A stretch of DNA of 37,637 nt from Bacillota bacterium (GTDB taxonomy: Bacteria; Bacillota; Bacilli; Bacillales_A; Planococcaceae), in the NCBI GenBank assembly GCA_023405135.1, contig JAEXYZ010000013.1, forward strand, positions 1 to 37,637, given 5' to 3'. The position numbers were made by a program, and so were the translations under genes. Below are positions 31,049-37,637 of the stretch, in pieces. Each line of letters starts with the position of its first letter. Positions within the stretch are counted from its first letter, which is position 1. Under the pieces are notes generated by a model. That model did no database searches. It saw nothing but the letters and a program-made list of their open reading frames with translations, and was not told the origin of the DNA.

Positions 31049-31172
31049 GTTTTTTTGTCTAGCTTCGTGGGCTAGCCGTTCGGAAACTTCAACTTCCTCC
31101 TACGTGTGCAAGCACACTTGTCGGAAGTCTCCAGTTTCTTTCACGGCTGAACGAGCCCACTTTGCTTTTCTT
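31049..31172. repeat. Long imperfect palindrome between cysH and sat
   Basis: Arms pair in order: GTGGGCT/AGCCCAC, AGCCGT/ACGGCT, GAAACT/AGTTTC, ACTTCC/GGAAGT and, at the tip, GTGTGC/GCACAC. The borders TTGTCTAGCT and GCTTTTCTTA match what I remember of a common Bacillaceae intergenic repeat. The right border covers the cysH stop. It is GC-richer than its surroundings. Confidence 0.6.
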
Positions 31173-31872
31173 AATCGTGTAATCCGCATTCTGTTTTATT
31201 TTGACCAGACCATCTTCCTGAACGTAAATCATCCATTGTAAAGGCAGGCTTTGTACAGTGTGAACATCCGATGCTTGGATAACCAGTATCGTGAAGTGGA
31301 TTGTACGTTAAATTATGTTTACTTACGTAACGCCACACATCTTTCCATGTCCAATGAATGAGTGGGCAAATTTTAACTGATTGAAATTTATTATCTTGAT
31401 TAATAAAGTTTGTATTTTTTCTTGTTTCAGATTGATCACGGCGTAAGCCTGATATCCAAGCTTTTGCACCAGTTAATGTTTCTTTAAGAGGCACTAATTT
31501 TCTAATTTCGCAGCATTTATTTGGATTTGTTTTCCATAATTCATCACCAAATTGTTTTGCTTGTTCTTCTAATGTTAAGGCAGGCTTTTTAATTTCTATA
31601 TTTAGTGTCGGATAGTTTTCTTTTACTTTTTCGATTGTTTCATAGGTTTCTTTAAAATGAACGTCAGTATCTAAAAAGACGATTTTCGCATCTGGTTTAA
31701 CTTTTGAAATTAAATCGATTAACACAATTCCTTCAATTCCGAAGCTACATGCATAAACAACGTCATCTCCATAGTGATTGTAGGCCCAATTTAAAACATT
31801 TAAGGCGCCTTTATATGTGTCATCCACTTCAAAGTCGATGAAAGAATCCTCCCAAGTTTTATAAGTAAGCAA
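31171..31872 (-). CDS. cysH: Phosphoadenylyl/adenylyl-sulfate reductase
   Basis: TTG 31872 is preferred since AAAGGAGG lies 7 bases before; an ATG at 31890 contains this RBS. The 233-residue enzyme reduces activated sulfate to sulfite with thioredoxin. Visible: YACSFGIEGIVLIDLI (PP-loop), FLDTDVHFKETYETI, the cysteine pair in NPNKCCEIRK and the pair in IGCSHCTKP that hold the 4Fe-4S cluster of APS-type reductases, GLRRDQSETR, and the catalytic end KTECGLHD. First gene of the cysH-sat-cysC operon. Transcription passes the leader attenuator L3. Confidence 0.92.
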   Translation of the reverse strand: MLTYKTWEDSFIDFEVDDTYKGALNVLNWAYNHYGDDVVYACSFGIEGIVLIDLISKVKPDAKIVFLDTDVHFKETYETIEKVKENYPTLNIEIKKPALTLEEQAKQFGDELWKTNPNKCCEIRKLVPLKETLTGAKAWISGLRRDQSETRKNTNFINQDNKFQSVKICPLIHWTWKDVWRYVSKHNLTYNPLHDTGYPSIGCSHCTKPAFTMDDLRSGRWSGQNKTECGLHD

Positions 31873-31893
31873 TAAAAATCCTCCTTTCATAAT

Positions 31894-31953
31894 AAAAGAG
31901 GCGTTTTAATGCAACATAGTCCGTGTTACATTAAAACGCCTCCAGTTGTCTGG
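31894..31953 (-). promoter_or_regulatory. Leader L3 of cysH: mini-hairpin joined to a terminator
   Basis: On the minus strand CCAG-ACAA-CTGG (31953-31942) is followed by AGGCG. The last G opens the terminator arm GAGGCGTTTTAATGTAAC, paired with GTTGCATTAAAACGCCTC (one mismatch or wobble), then TTTTATT. RBS AAAGGAGG of cysH follows within 15 bases, so readthrough is required for expression. Confidence 0.75.
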
Positions 31954-32041
31954 CCAGCACTTTAGTTAAAATGTTTTCAATTAATAGTAAATTAAATTTA
32001 AGAACTGACATTTCTTGCCTTATTCTTAATTGTATTTTAAA

Positions 32042-32069
32042 AGTATACTATATTTATAGAAATTGTCAA
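32042..32069 (-). promoter_or_regulatory. Promoter of the cysH operon
   Basis: Minus strand: TTGACA (32069-32064), 16-base spacer, TATACT (32047-32042). Transcription would start near 32035, about 80 bases before mini-hairpin L3. The leader contains AAGAA...TTCTT symmetry near 32,000-32,017 that could be an operator. Confidence 0.65.
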
Positions 32070-32196
32070 TTATAAAATAATTAACTTTAAAAAAAGAATT
32101 AAAATTAAAAAAATACGAAAAAAATTTAATTCCTTGTTGACTTATCGGATAAATTTGTTTAATGTAATTTTTAAGAAAAAGTTGATTAGCTCATTT

Positions 32197-32205
32197 TGAT
32201 ATAAT
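32197..32205 (+). promoter_or_regulatory. Extended -10 promoter of the sbp operon
   Basis: TGATATAAT (TG-N-TATAAT) without a good -35 at 17 bases. Transcription would start near 32212, about 20 bases before mini-hairpin L4. An alternative TTGACT at 32137 has only a weak -10 partner. Confidence 0.5.
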
Positions 32206-32230
32206 TGGCACAAACTAAATATTATACTGA

Positions 32231-32290
32231 TCAGACAAACTGAAGGTTGCACGCTTTTTCCTTAGATGGGGAAGGTATGCAACCTTTTTA
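32231..32290 (+). promoter_or_regulatory. Leader L4 of sbp: mini-hairpin joined to a terminator
   Basis: TCAG-ACAAA-CTGA (32231-32243); its last A opens the terminator arm AAGGTTGCA (32243-32251), paired with TGCAACCTT (32278-32286), with the inner stem CTTTTTCC/GGGGAAGG, followed by TTTTT. About 100 bases then lead to sbp. Confidence 0.72.
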
Positions 32291-32394
32291 TCTTAATTTA
32301 GTGAAGTCAAACTACATTTAATTAAGATAAAGTCACAATTTTATGCTTTAGATTCAGAATTTTTAAATAAAAAAACAAAAAGGAGTGTAGAAAA

Positions 32395-33447
32395 ATGATA
32401 AAAACTAAAAAACTATTAATTCCATTTCTGTTCGCAATTTTGTTAGTTGTATTAGCAGCATGCGGCGGAGAAAAAGAGACAAATGTTGAAGGAACAGCAG
32501 ATACTCAATCATCAAAAGAAAAAATCGAACTATTAAACGTTTCATATGATCCAACACGAGAGTTATATGAGGAATTTAATAAAGCTTTTGCAGCTCATTG
32601 GAAAGAAGAAACTGGGCAAGAAGTTACATTCCAACAATCCCACGGCGGTTCTGGTAAACAAGGTCGTGCTGTAATTGACGGTTTAGAAGCTGATGTTGTT
32701 ACTCTAGCATTAGCTTATGATATCGATGAAATTGCTCAAACCCGTCAATTGCTAAATGAAGATTGGCAAACTGAATTTGAATCGAATTCCTCACCTTATA
32801 CATCGACAATCGTCTTTTTAGTTCGTAAAGGAAATCCAAAGGGTATTAAAGATTGGGAAGACTTAACGAAGGAAGGAGTTTCGGTGATTACACCAAATCC
32901 TAAAACAAGTGGTGGTGCTCGTTGGAACTATTTAGCTGCTTGGGGCTATGCAGATAAAAAGTACAATGGTGACGAAGAAAAAGTTAAACAATTTATGAAG
33001 GATTTATACGGTAATGTAGAAGTATTAGACTCTGGTGCGCGTGGTGCTACTACGACATTTGTAGAACGTGAAATTGGTGACGTATTAATCGCATGGGAAA
33101 ATGAAGCTTATCTATCTCTAAATGAATTAGGTAAAGACGAGTTTGAAATTATCACACCATCTTTAAGTATTCTCGCTGAGCCGCCTGTAGCGGTTGTTGA
33201 CAAAGTTGTCGATAAAAAAGGAACTCGTGAAGTTGCTGAAAGCTATTTAAATTACCTTTATACAGAGGAAGGTCAGGAAATTGCTGCTAAAAATTACTAC
33301 CGTCCTCGTAATGAAGCTGTTTTAGAAAAATATAAAGATCAATTCCAAAGTCTAGACTTAATTACAATAGATGATTTTGGCGGTTGGCAAGAAGCACAAA
33401 AAACACATTTCGCTGATGGAGGTACGTTTGACGAAATCTATCAATAA
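32395..33447 (+). CDS. sbp: Sulfate-binding lipoprotein of the sulfate ABC transporter
   Basis: The 350-residue protein has a lipoprotein signal ending in LAAC (Cys23) and then the Sbp/CysP fold: LLNVSYDPTRELYEEFN, FQQSHGGSGKQGRAVIDGLEADVVTLAL in parts, VRKGNPKGIKDWEDLTKEGV, NPKTSGGARWNYLAAWG and VYGNVEVLDSGARGATTTF. These are the sulfate-binding loops. It captures sulfate (or thiosulfate) for CysTWA. RBS AAAGGAGTG. Confidence 0.92.
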   Translation: MIKTKKLLIPFLFAILLVVLAACGGEKETNVEGTADTQSSKEKIELLNVSYDPTRELYEEFNKAFAAHWKEETGQEVTFQQSHGGSGKQGRAVIDGLEADVVTLALAYDIDEIAQTRQLLNEDWQTEFESNSSPYTSTIVFLVRKGNPKGIKDWEDLTKEGVSVITPNPKTSGGARWNYLAAWGYADKKYNGDEEKVKQFMKDLYGNVEVLDSGARGATTTFVEREIGDVLIAWENEAYLSLNELGKDEFEIITPSLSILAEPPVAVVDKVVDKKGTREVAESYLNYLYTEEGQEIAAKNYYRPRNEAVLEKYKDQFQSLDLITIDDFGGWQEAQKTHFADGGTFDEIYQ

Positions 33448-33532
33448 CGAAAATAGTTTCATAAAAAATGAGGTTTATTGTTTTGAAAAGTTAATACAAT
33501 ACATTGTGTTGATTTGGGGCAGAGATTGACAC

Positions 33533-33569
33533 AAAGGAGGCGTCTCATATTAAATGGGACACCTCCTTT
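33533..33569 (+). other. Strong hairpin between sbp and cysT
   Basis: AAAGGAGG-C-GTCTCA pairs with TGGGAC-A-CCTCCTTT around TATTAAA, a 15-bp stem with one mismatch. The T-run is weak (TTTCATGCTTATTT). It probably acts as partial terminator or 3' stabiliser, giving more binding protein than permease. Confidence 0.6.
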
Positions 33570-33596
33570 CATGCTTATTTAATTTGGGGGGTACAT

Positions 33597-34427
33597 ATGG
33601 AGTTAACAATAAAGAAACGAAAAAAGAATACAATTATTCCTGGATTTTCCTTAACCCTTGGGTATACGATGATTTATTTAAGTATTATTGTATTATTGCC
33701 CTTATCAATGGTGTTTTTCCATACTGTGTCGATGAGTTGGAGTGAGTTTTACGAAACAGTATCACATCCACGTGCGGTTGCATCGTATAAGCTGAGCTTA
33801 GGCACAGCAGCTGCTGCTGGTCTTATTAATGTTATTTTCGGGACAATGATTGCATGGGTATTGGTTCGTTATCAGTTTCCTGGGAAGAGAATTGTTGACG
33901 GCCTTGTAGATTTACCTTTTGCGTTACCGACGGCGGTTGCAGGTATTGCACTAACAACTCTTTATGCACCAAGTGGCTGGATTGGGCAATTTTTTGATTT
34001 TAAAATTTCCTTTACACCGCTTGGAATTATAATTGCCCTTACGTTTATCGGTTTACCTTTTGTAGTTAGAACAGTTCAACCAGTATTGCAAAATCTTAGC
34101 AGTGAAGTAGAGGAAGCGTCAGCGAGCCTTGGAGCATCAAGATTTCAGACGTTTACGAAGGTAATATTCCCAGAGCTTTTACCAGCAATTATAACTGGAT
34201 TTTCTTTAGCTTTTGCACGGGCATTAGGTGAATATGGTTCAGTTGTATTTATCGCAGGGAATATGCCAATGAAGACTGAAATTACACCATTTATCATTAT
34301 GACAAAGTTAGAACAATACGATTATGTGGGGGCCACAGCAATAGCTACAGTGATGCTTGTAACTTCTTTTGTACTACTTTTTATTATTAATTTAATTCAA
34401 TGGTTTACAAATAAAAAATTTAACTAG
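33597..34427 (+). CDS. cysT: Sulfate ABC transporter permease CysT
   Basis: The 276-residue protein has six membrane segments and the permease motif EEASASLGASRFQTFTKVIFPEL that docks to CysA. DLPFALPTAVAGIALTTLYAPSGWIG and ALGEYGSVVFIAGNMPMKTE are characteristic of CysT. RBS GGGGGG before ATG. A shorter reading in another frame at 33,554 is not real. Confidence 0.92.
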   Translation: MELTIKKRKKNTIIPGFSLTLGYTMIYLSIIVLLPLSMVFFHTVSMSWSEFYETVSHPRAVASYKLSLGTAAAAGLINVIFGTMIAWVLVRYQFPGKRIVDGLVDLPFALPTAVAGIALTTLYAPSGWIGQFFDFKISFTPLGIIIALTFIGLPFVVRTVQPVLQNLSSEVEEASASLGASRFQTFTKVIFPELLPAIITGFSLAFARALGEYGSVVFIAGNMPMKTEITPFIIMTKLEQYDYVGATAIATVMLVTSFVLLFIINLIQWFTNKKFN

Positions 34428-34449
34428 CAATAAGGAGGGGCGCAAATTC

Positions 34450-35328
34450 ATGACAAAACAAATAGAAATTGGGAATGAAGTACCAATAACGGTCAGTCGT
34501 TCATCTACAAAGTCGTATGCTTTGCAAGAGTCTGCTTTTATTAAATGGTCACTTATTACGATTTCATTATTGTTTTTAACACTTTTTTTAATTTTACCGT
34601 TAATTTCAATCTTTGTAACAGCTCTTGAAAAAGGATGGGACACATATATAGCATCAATTACGCATCCTGATGCGCTTGCTGCAATAAAGCTAACATTAAC
34701 TGTTGTGTTAATTGTTGTTCCATTAAATGCGATTTTTGGGATTGCGGCTGCATGGCTAATTACGAAATTTTCGTTTAAAGGAAAAAACTTTTTAATTACA
34801 TTAATTGATTTACCGTTTGCAGTTTCTCCTGTAATAGCTGGTTTAGTGTTTATTTTATTATTTGGTGCACAAGGAGTGTTTGGTGACTGGCTTTTTGAAC
34901 ATGATATAAAAATTGTCTTTGCTTTACCAGGTATTATCCTTTCAACAATATTTGTAACGTTTCCATTTATTGCAAGAGAACTTATTCCATTAATGCAAAT
35001 GCAAGGAATAACAGAAGAGGAGGCTTCTATATCTTTAGGGGCAAGCGGTATTAAAACATTTTTCCTTGTGACATTGCCAAATATTAAATGGGGATTACTA
35101 TATGGTTTGATTTTATGTAATGCTCGTGCAATCGGAGAATTCGGAGCCGTTTCTGTAGTTTCAGGTCATATTCGAGGCTTGACCAATACAATGCCATTGC
35201 ATATTGAAATTTTATATAACGAATATCAATTTACTGCTGCCTTTGCGGTAGCTTCATTAATGTCGATATTAGCGATTATCACAATTATTATTAAAAATAT
35301 TATTGAATGGAAAGTAAAAGATGTGTAG
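34450..35328 (+). CDS. cysW: Sulfate ABC transporter permease CysW
   Basis: The 292-residue second permease has a longer cytoplasmic N-terminus, six membrane segments, the docking motif EEASISLGASGIKTFFLVTLPNI and the CysW-like DLPFAVSPVIAGLVFILLFG and AIGEFGAVSVVSGHIRGLTNTMPLHIE in parts. RBS AAGGAGGGG. 22 bases after cysT. Confidence 0.92.
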   Translation: MTKQIEIGNEVPITVSRSSTKSYALQESAFIKWSLITISLLFLTLFLILPLISIFVTALEKGWDTYIASITHPDALAAIKLTLTVVLIVVPLNAIFGIAAAWLITKFSFKGKNFLITLIDLPFAVSPVIAGLVFILLFGAQGVFGDWLFEHDIKIVFALPGIILSTIFVTFPFIARELIPLMQMQGITEEEASISLGASGIKTFFLVTLPNIKWGLLYGLILCNARAIGEFGAVSVVSGHIRGLTNTMPLHIEILYNEYQFTAAFAVASLMSILAIITIIIKNIIEWKVKDV

Positions 35329-35340
35329 GGGGTAATATAA

Positions 35341-36411
35341 ATGAGTATTCAAGTACAAAATGTTTCAAAAGCATTCGGTTCCTTTCAAGCATTAAGCGAT
35401 ATCTCGATTGATATAGAATCAGGGGAGCTAATCGCTCTTTTAGGTCCATCTGGTTCAGGAAAAACTACCCTTTTACGTATCTTAGCCGGTTTAGAAGGTT
35501 TAGATGAGGGAGCGATTTTATTTGATGGTCATAATATAACGAATGTTAGCCCAAAAGAGAGGAAAGTAGGGTTTGTATTTCAGCATTATGCGCTATTTCG
35601 TCATATGACGGTATTTGATAATGTCGCATATGGTTTAAAGGTTCGTCCGAGAAAAACTAGACCTTCAAAAGAGGAAATTAGTAAGAAAGTAAATGAGTTG
35701 TTAGCTCTAGTAAAGCTTGATAATTTAGCAGATCGTTATCCTTCTCAACTTTCTGGTGGGCAACGTCAACGTGTAGCTTTAGCACGCGCCCTTGCAGTAG
35801 AGCCAAAAGTATTATTATTAGATGAACCATTTGGAGCTTTAGATGCGAAAGTTCGAAAAGAGTTACGTCGTTGGCTTCGTAAATTACACAATGAATTCCA
35901 TGTGACAAGTATTTTCGTAACCCATGATCAAGAGGAAGCTCTGGATGTAGCTAATCGTATTATTGTGATGAATAATGGAAAGATTGAACAAATTGGTACA
36001 CCTGAAGAGGTATATGAGCAACCAAATAGTCCATTTGTCTATGATTTCTTAGGAAATGTCAATTTATTTAAAGGTAGGTTGCATAATGGAAAGCTAACAC
36101 ATGGACAATTTGAAATTAATGTACCTACTTATTTAGATTCTCATGAAGAGGCAGTCGGCTATGTTCGTCCACATGATATACAAATTGAAAAGCAACAAGT
36201 AAACAATGAAACTGTTGCCGCAAAAATCATGCATATTCATGTCGTTGGACCAGTTGTTCAAATGGAATTAAAACGTGAAGATATTGATGAATATTTAGAA
36301 GCAGAGTTACCAAAGGAACGTTACAATGAATTAAATATAAAAAAAGGCGAGATTGTATACATTCGCCCTAAGCAATTAAAGGTATTTATACCTGAGGATT
36401 TCTCGATTTAA
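35341..36411 (+). CDS. cysA: Sulfate ABC transporter ATPase CysA
   Basis: The 356-residue ATPase has Walker A GPSGSGKTT near residues 34-42, Q-loop FVFQHYALF, signature LSGGQRQR, Walker B LLLDEPFGALD and switch His in FVTHDQEEALD. After residue ~235 comes a TOBE-type regulatory domain (GRLHNGKLTHGQF, YVRPHDIQIEK). RBS AGGGGGT. Last gene of the sulfate uptake operon. Confidence 0.93.
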   Translation: MSIQVQNVSKAFGSFQALSDISIDIESGELIALLGPSGSGKTTLLRILAGLEGLDEGAILFDGHNITNVSPKERKVGFVFQHYALFRHMTVFDNVAYGLKVRPRKTRPSKEEISKKVNELLALVKLDNLADRYPSQLSGGQRQRVALARALAVEPKVLLLDEPFGALDAKVRKELRRWLRKLHNEFHVTSIFVTHDQEEALDVANRIIVMNNGKIEQIGTPEEVYEQPNSPFVYDFLGNVNLFKGRLHNGKLTHGQFEINVPTYLDSHEEAVGYVRPHDIQIEKQQVNNETVAAKIMHIHVVGPVVQMELKREDIDEYLEAELPKERYNELNIKKGEIVYIRPKQLKVFIPEDFSI

Positions 36412-36484
36412 TAATCTAAATTATTTAAGGTAAATGATTCTTCATTTGAATTATATAGCTTCTATTAAATTTAATAAAAAATCT

Positions 36485-36520
36485 AGTGTTGTAAGAAAAT
36501 TCAACAGCACTGATTTTTTT
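36485..36520 (+). terminator. Terminator after cysA
   Basis: AGTGTTGT/ACAGCACT stem (one G-T pair) with an 11-base loop followed by GATTTTTTT. The 180 bases between cysA and the flavokinase hold nothing else that I can name. Confidence 0.7.
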
Positions 36521-36592
36521 AATATTTAATCCTACTATTTAAATAAGAATACTAAAAATGGATGTTTTTAAATAATGATTAAGGAGAATAGT

Positions 36593-36997
36593 ATGAACAC
36601 TTTACGGCAACTTAATAACCCCATTGTATTAGGTCGTGTTGAAAAAGGAAAACAGTTGGGAAGAAAGGTTGGTTTTCCAACTGCAAATTTAAAACTATAT
36701 AGTGATATTGAACTGGAAAATGGTGTTTATGGAGTCTACGTCTATCATTATGTAAAAAAGTATTTAGGAATTTTAAATGTAGGGAACAGACCAACTTTTG
36801 ATGATGGGGATCATAAAACATTCGAAGTTCATATTTTAGATTTTCATCACAATATTTATGATGAAAATCTTGCGGTTGAATTGATGTTTTATATTCGAAA
36901 TGAAAAAATTTTTCCTCAAATACAAAATCTAATCCAGCAAATAAATGAAGATATTTTTTATACTCGTGAAAAATTTCGTGAATTAACAAGCAAGTGA
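36593..36997 (+). CDS. ribR: Stand-alone riboflavin kinase (RibR N-terminal half)
   Basis: ATG 36593 is chosen because AAGGAG lies 7 bases before it; ATG 36575 precedes the RBS. The 134-residue protein is a flavokinase domain making FMN from riboflavin: GRVEKGKQLGRKVGFPTANL (here GKQLGRKVGFPTANL is the key motif), NGVYGVYVY, LGILNVGNRPTFDDG, KTFEVHILDFHHNIYDENL. The FAD synthetase domain of RibF is absent. In B. subtilis the similar RibR lies in a sulfur operon (ytm) and also has an RNA-binding C-terminal part. Here that part is the next gene. FMN is needed by the three monooxygenase types of the window. Confidence 0.82.
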   Translation: MNTLRQLNNPIVLGRVEKGKQLGRKVGFPTANLKLYSDIELENGVYGVYVYHYVKKYLGILNVGNRPTFDDGDHKTFEVHILDFHHNIYDENLAVELMFYIRNEKIFPQIQNLIQQINEDIFYTREKFRELTSK

Positions 36998-37010
36998 GGA
37001 GGAAATAGTT

Positions 37011-37286
37011 GTGGATAGAACTGGGTATGTTATAAATTTACCTGATTTACAGTTTTCTCAATTTTGTCAACAACAGTTTTCTTTAAATAAAGGAATTTAT
37101 AATACAATTGACAATTGGTTTTTTAATAACGGAATTATAGATATTACAATTAGAAGAAAGATGATTTTACAATTTATGAAGTTTAGCTGTTCAAATGAAA
37201 CTAAAGTTAAATTTGGATCTGGTGGACTATCTAAAAAACTAGAAGATTTTTGGAATCAAACAATAGGAGACATATTTGTTAATTAA
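37011..37286 (+). CDS. RibR C-terminal-like protein as a separate gene
   Basis: GTG start 8 bases after AGGAGG, 13 bases behind the flavokinase stop and in another frame. The 91-residue protein (YVINLPDLQFSQFC, SLNKGIYNTIDNWFFNNGI, KVKFGSGGLSKKLEDFW) resembles, from memory, the C-terminal half of B. subtilis RibR (NLPDL..., NRGVYNVIDNWFFEYGI, IRFGAGGLADKL), which interacts with the FMN riboswitch. So the two RibR parts are separate here. The strong RBS argues against a sequencing error, but a frameshift cannot be excluded. Confidence 0.65.
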   Translation: MDRTGYVINLPDLQFSQFCQQQFSLNKGIYNTIDNWFFNNGIIDITIRRKMILQFMKFSCSNETKVKFGSGGLSKKLEDFWNQTIGDIFVN

Positions 37287-37320
37287 TCTATTAATGATTC
37301 AAAAAAATTAAAAATAACTA

Positions 37321-37349
37321 TTGACGACTTCCATAATAAATCTTATTAT
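37321..37349 (+). promoter_or_regulatory. Promoter of cysK
   Basis: TTGACG and TATTAT with a 17-base spacer. The spacer and -10 contain ATAATAA-ATC-TTATTAT, a 7-bp inverted repeat that could bind a regulator such as CymR; I cannot confirm which. Transcription would start near 37356. Confidence 0.65.
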
Positions 37350-37383
37350 GTATATAAATAAACTAGGGATTATGAAATGCCAA

Positions 37384-37436
37384 CTAGACAACTAGAGGCT
37401 CCGATTCAGTCAACGTACTGTATTGGTGCCTCTTTT
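37384..37436 (+). promoter_or_regulatory. Leader L5 of cysK: mini-hairpin joined to a terminator
   Basis: CTAG-ACAA-CTAG (37384-37395); its last G opens the terminator arm GAGGC-T-CC paired with GG-T-GCCTC, with the inner stem CAGT/ACTG, followed by TTTTCGTTTTT. cysK begins about 60 bases later. Confidence 0.72.
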
Positions 37437-37498
37437 CGTTTTTAAGACATAGAACATATTGTTTAGGTGCATTTGAAAATCTAAAAGGAGAGTTAAAT

Positions 37499-37637
37499 AT
37501 GAGTAAATTAGCAAATTCTGTTGCTGAATTAGTAGGTCGTACACCAATCGTAAAATTAAACCACGCAACAAGTGAAAATGAAGGTACTGTTTGGGTGAAA
37601 TTAGAATTCTTTAATCCTGGTAGCTCAGTAAAAGATC
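37499..37637 (+). CDS. cysK: Cysteine synthase, N-terminal part
   Basis: 46 residues are visible before the window ends. NSVAELVGRTPIVKLN and VKLEFFNPGSSVKD are the classic N-terminal motifs of O-acetylserine sulfhydrylase; the Lys in SSVKD binds pyridoxal phosphate. The enzyme joins sulfide with O-acetylserine to cysteine, the outlet of the sulfate, sulfonate and sulfone routes upstream. RBS AAAAGGAG. Confidence 0.92.
   Translation, partial: MSKLANSVAELVGRTPIVKLNHATSENEGTVWVKLEFFNPGSSVKD

Noticed and set aside
31047..31241. 64-codon plus-strand frame across the cysH-sat repeat
   Set aside because: It runs through the palindromic repeat and the end of cysH and has no RBS.
33554..33745. 63-codon reading frame overlapping the cysT start
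   Set aside because: It overlaps cysT in another frame, lacks an RBS and encodes no recognisable protein.
36612..36989. 125-codon minus-strand frame opposite the flavokinase
   Set aside because: It mirrors a well-supported flavokinase gene and has His/Phe-rich composition typical of antisense frames.
1..37637. CRISPR arrays, tRNA or rRNA genes
   Set aside because: No regularly spaced repeats and no cloverleaf or rRNA-like stretch were seen on either strand.

Overview
The window is AT-rich DNA from a low-GC Gram-positive bacterium. AGGAGG-type ribosome binding sites, frequent TTG and GTG starts, sigma-A promoters, LexA/DinR-type operators and Bacillus-like protein families point to Bacillales. 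The proteins look most like Lysinibacillus, Solibacillus or other Planococcaceae, but that placement rests on impression, not on a search.

Positions 1 to about 18,280 are the right part of a prophage with a P2-like contractile tail. The order is tail sheath (cut by the window start), tail tube, tail chaperone gpE with a programmed -1 frameshift into E', tape measure, gpX, gpD, gpV, gpU, gpW, gpJ, gpI, tail fibre, a small coiled-coil protein and an XkdX-like protein, closed by a terminator. Next come a two-gene cargo cassette (a soluble 320-aa protein and a four-helix membrane protein), then holin and amidase. About 5 kb of small, separately terminated cargo follows: two membrane proteins, a candidate type I toxin/antisense-RNA pair, a second tiny hydrophobic peptide, an HTH protein, a decayed Xre repressor, a secreted protein, a lipoprotein and an SOS-controlled WYL-YolD pair. 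A tyrosine integrase on the minus strand (18,282-19,463) lies beside two different sets of direct repeats, so the prophage border may be composite.

From about 19,500 to the end the window is chromosomal sulfur metabolism. One operon carries two tandem DszC/SfnC-like flavin monooxygenases, a MetNIQ-type ABC transporter, a DszA-like monooxygenase, an aldo/keto reductase and SsuD. Facing it is cysH-sat-cysC on the minus strand (activation and reduction of sulfate). Divergent from that is sbp-cysT-cysW-cysA (sulfate uptake). A RibR-like flavokinase split into two genes follows, then the start of cysK. Together they describe scavenging of sulfur from sulfate, sulfonates and possibly sulfones or thioethers, with FMN supply built in and cysteine synthase as the outlet.

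The most interesting signal is a small RNA leader motif repeated upstream of four sulfur transcription units (five copies, two of them before the first operon). It is a 4-bp hairpin of the form YYAG-loop-CTRR with compensatory changes in the stem. In four copies its last base is also the first base of an intrinsic terminator that starts RAGGY. This looks like a shared attenuation element for a sulfur regulon. I do not recognise it as SAM-I or T-box.
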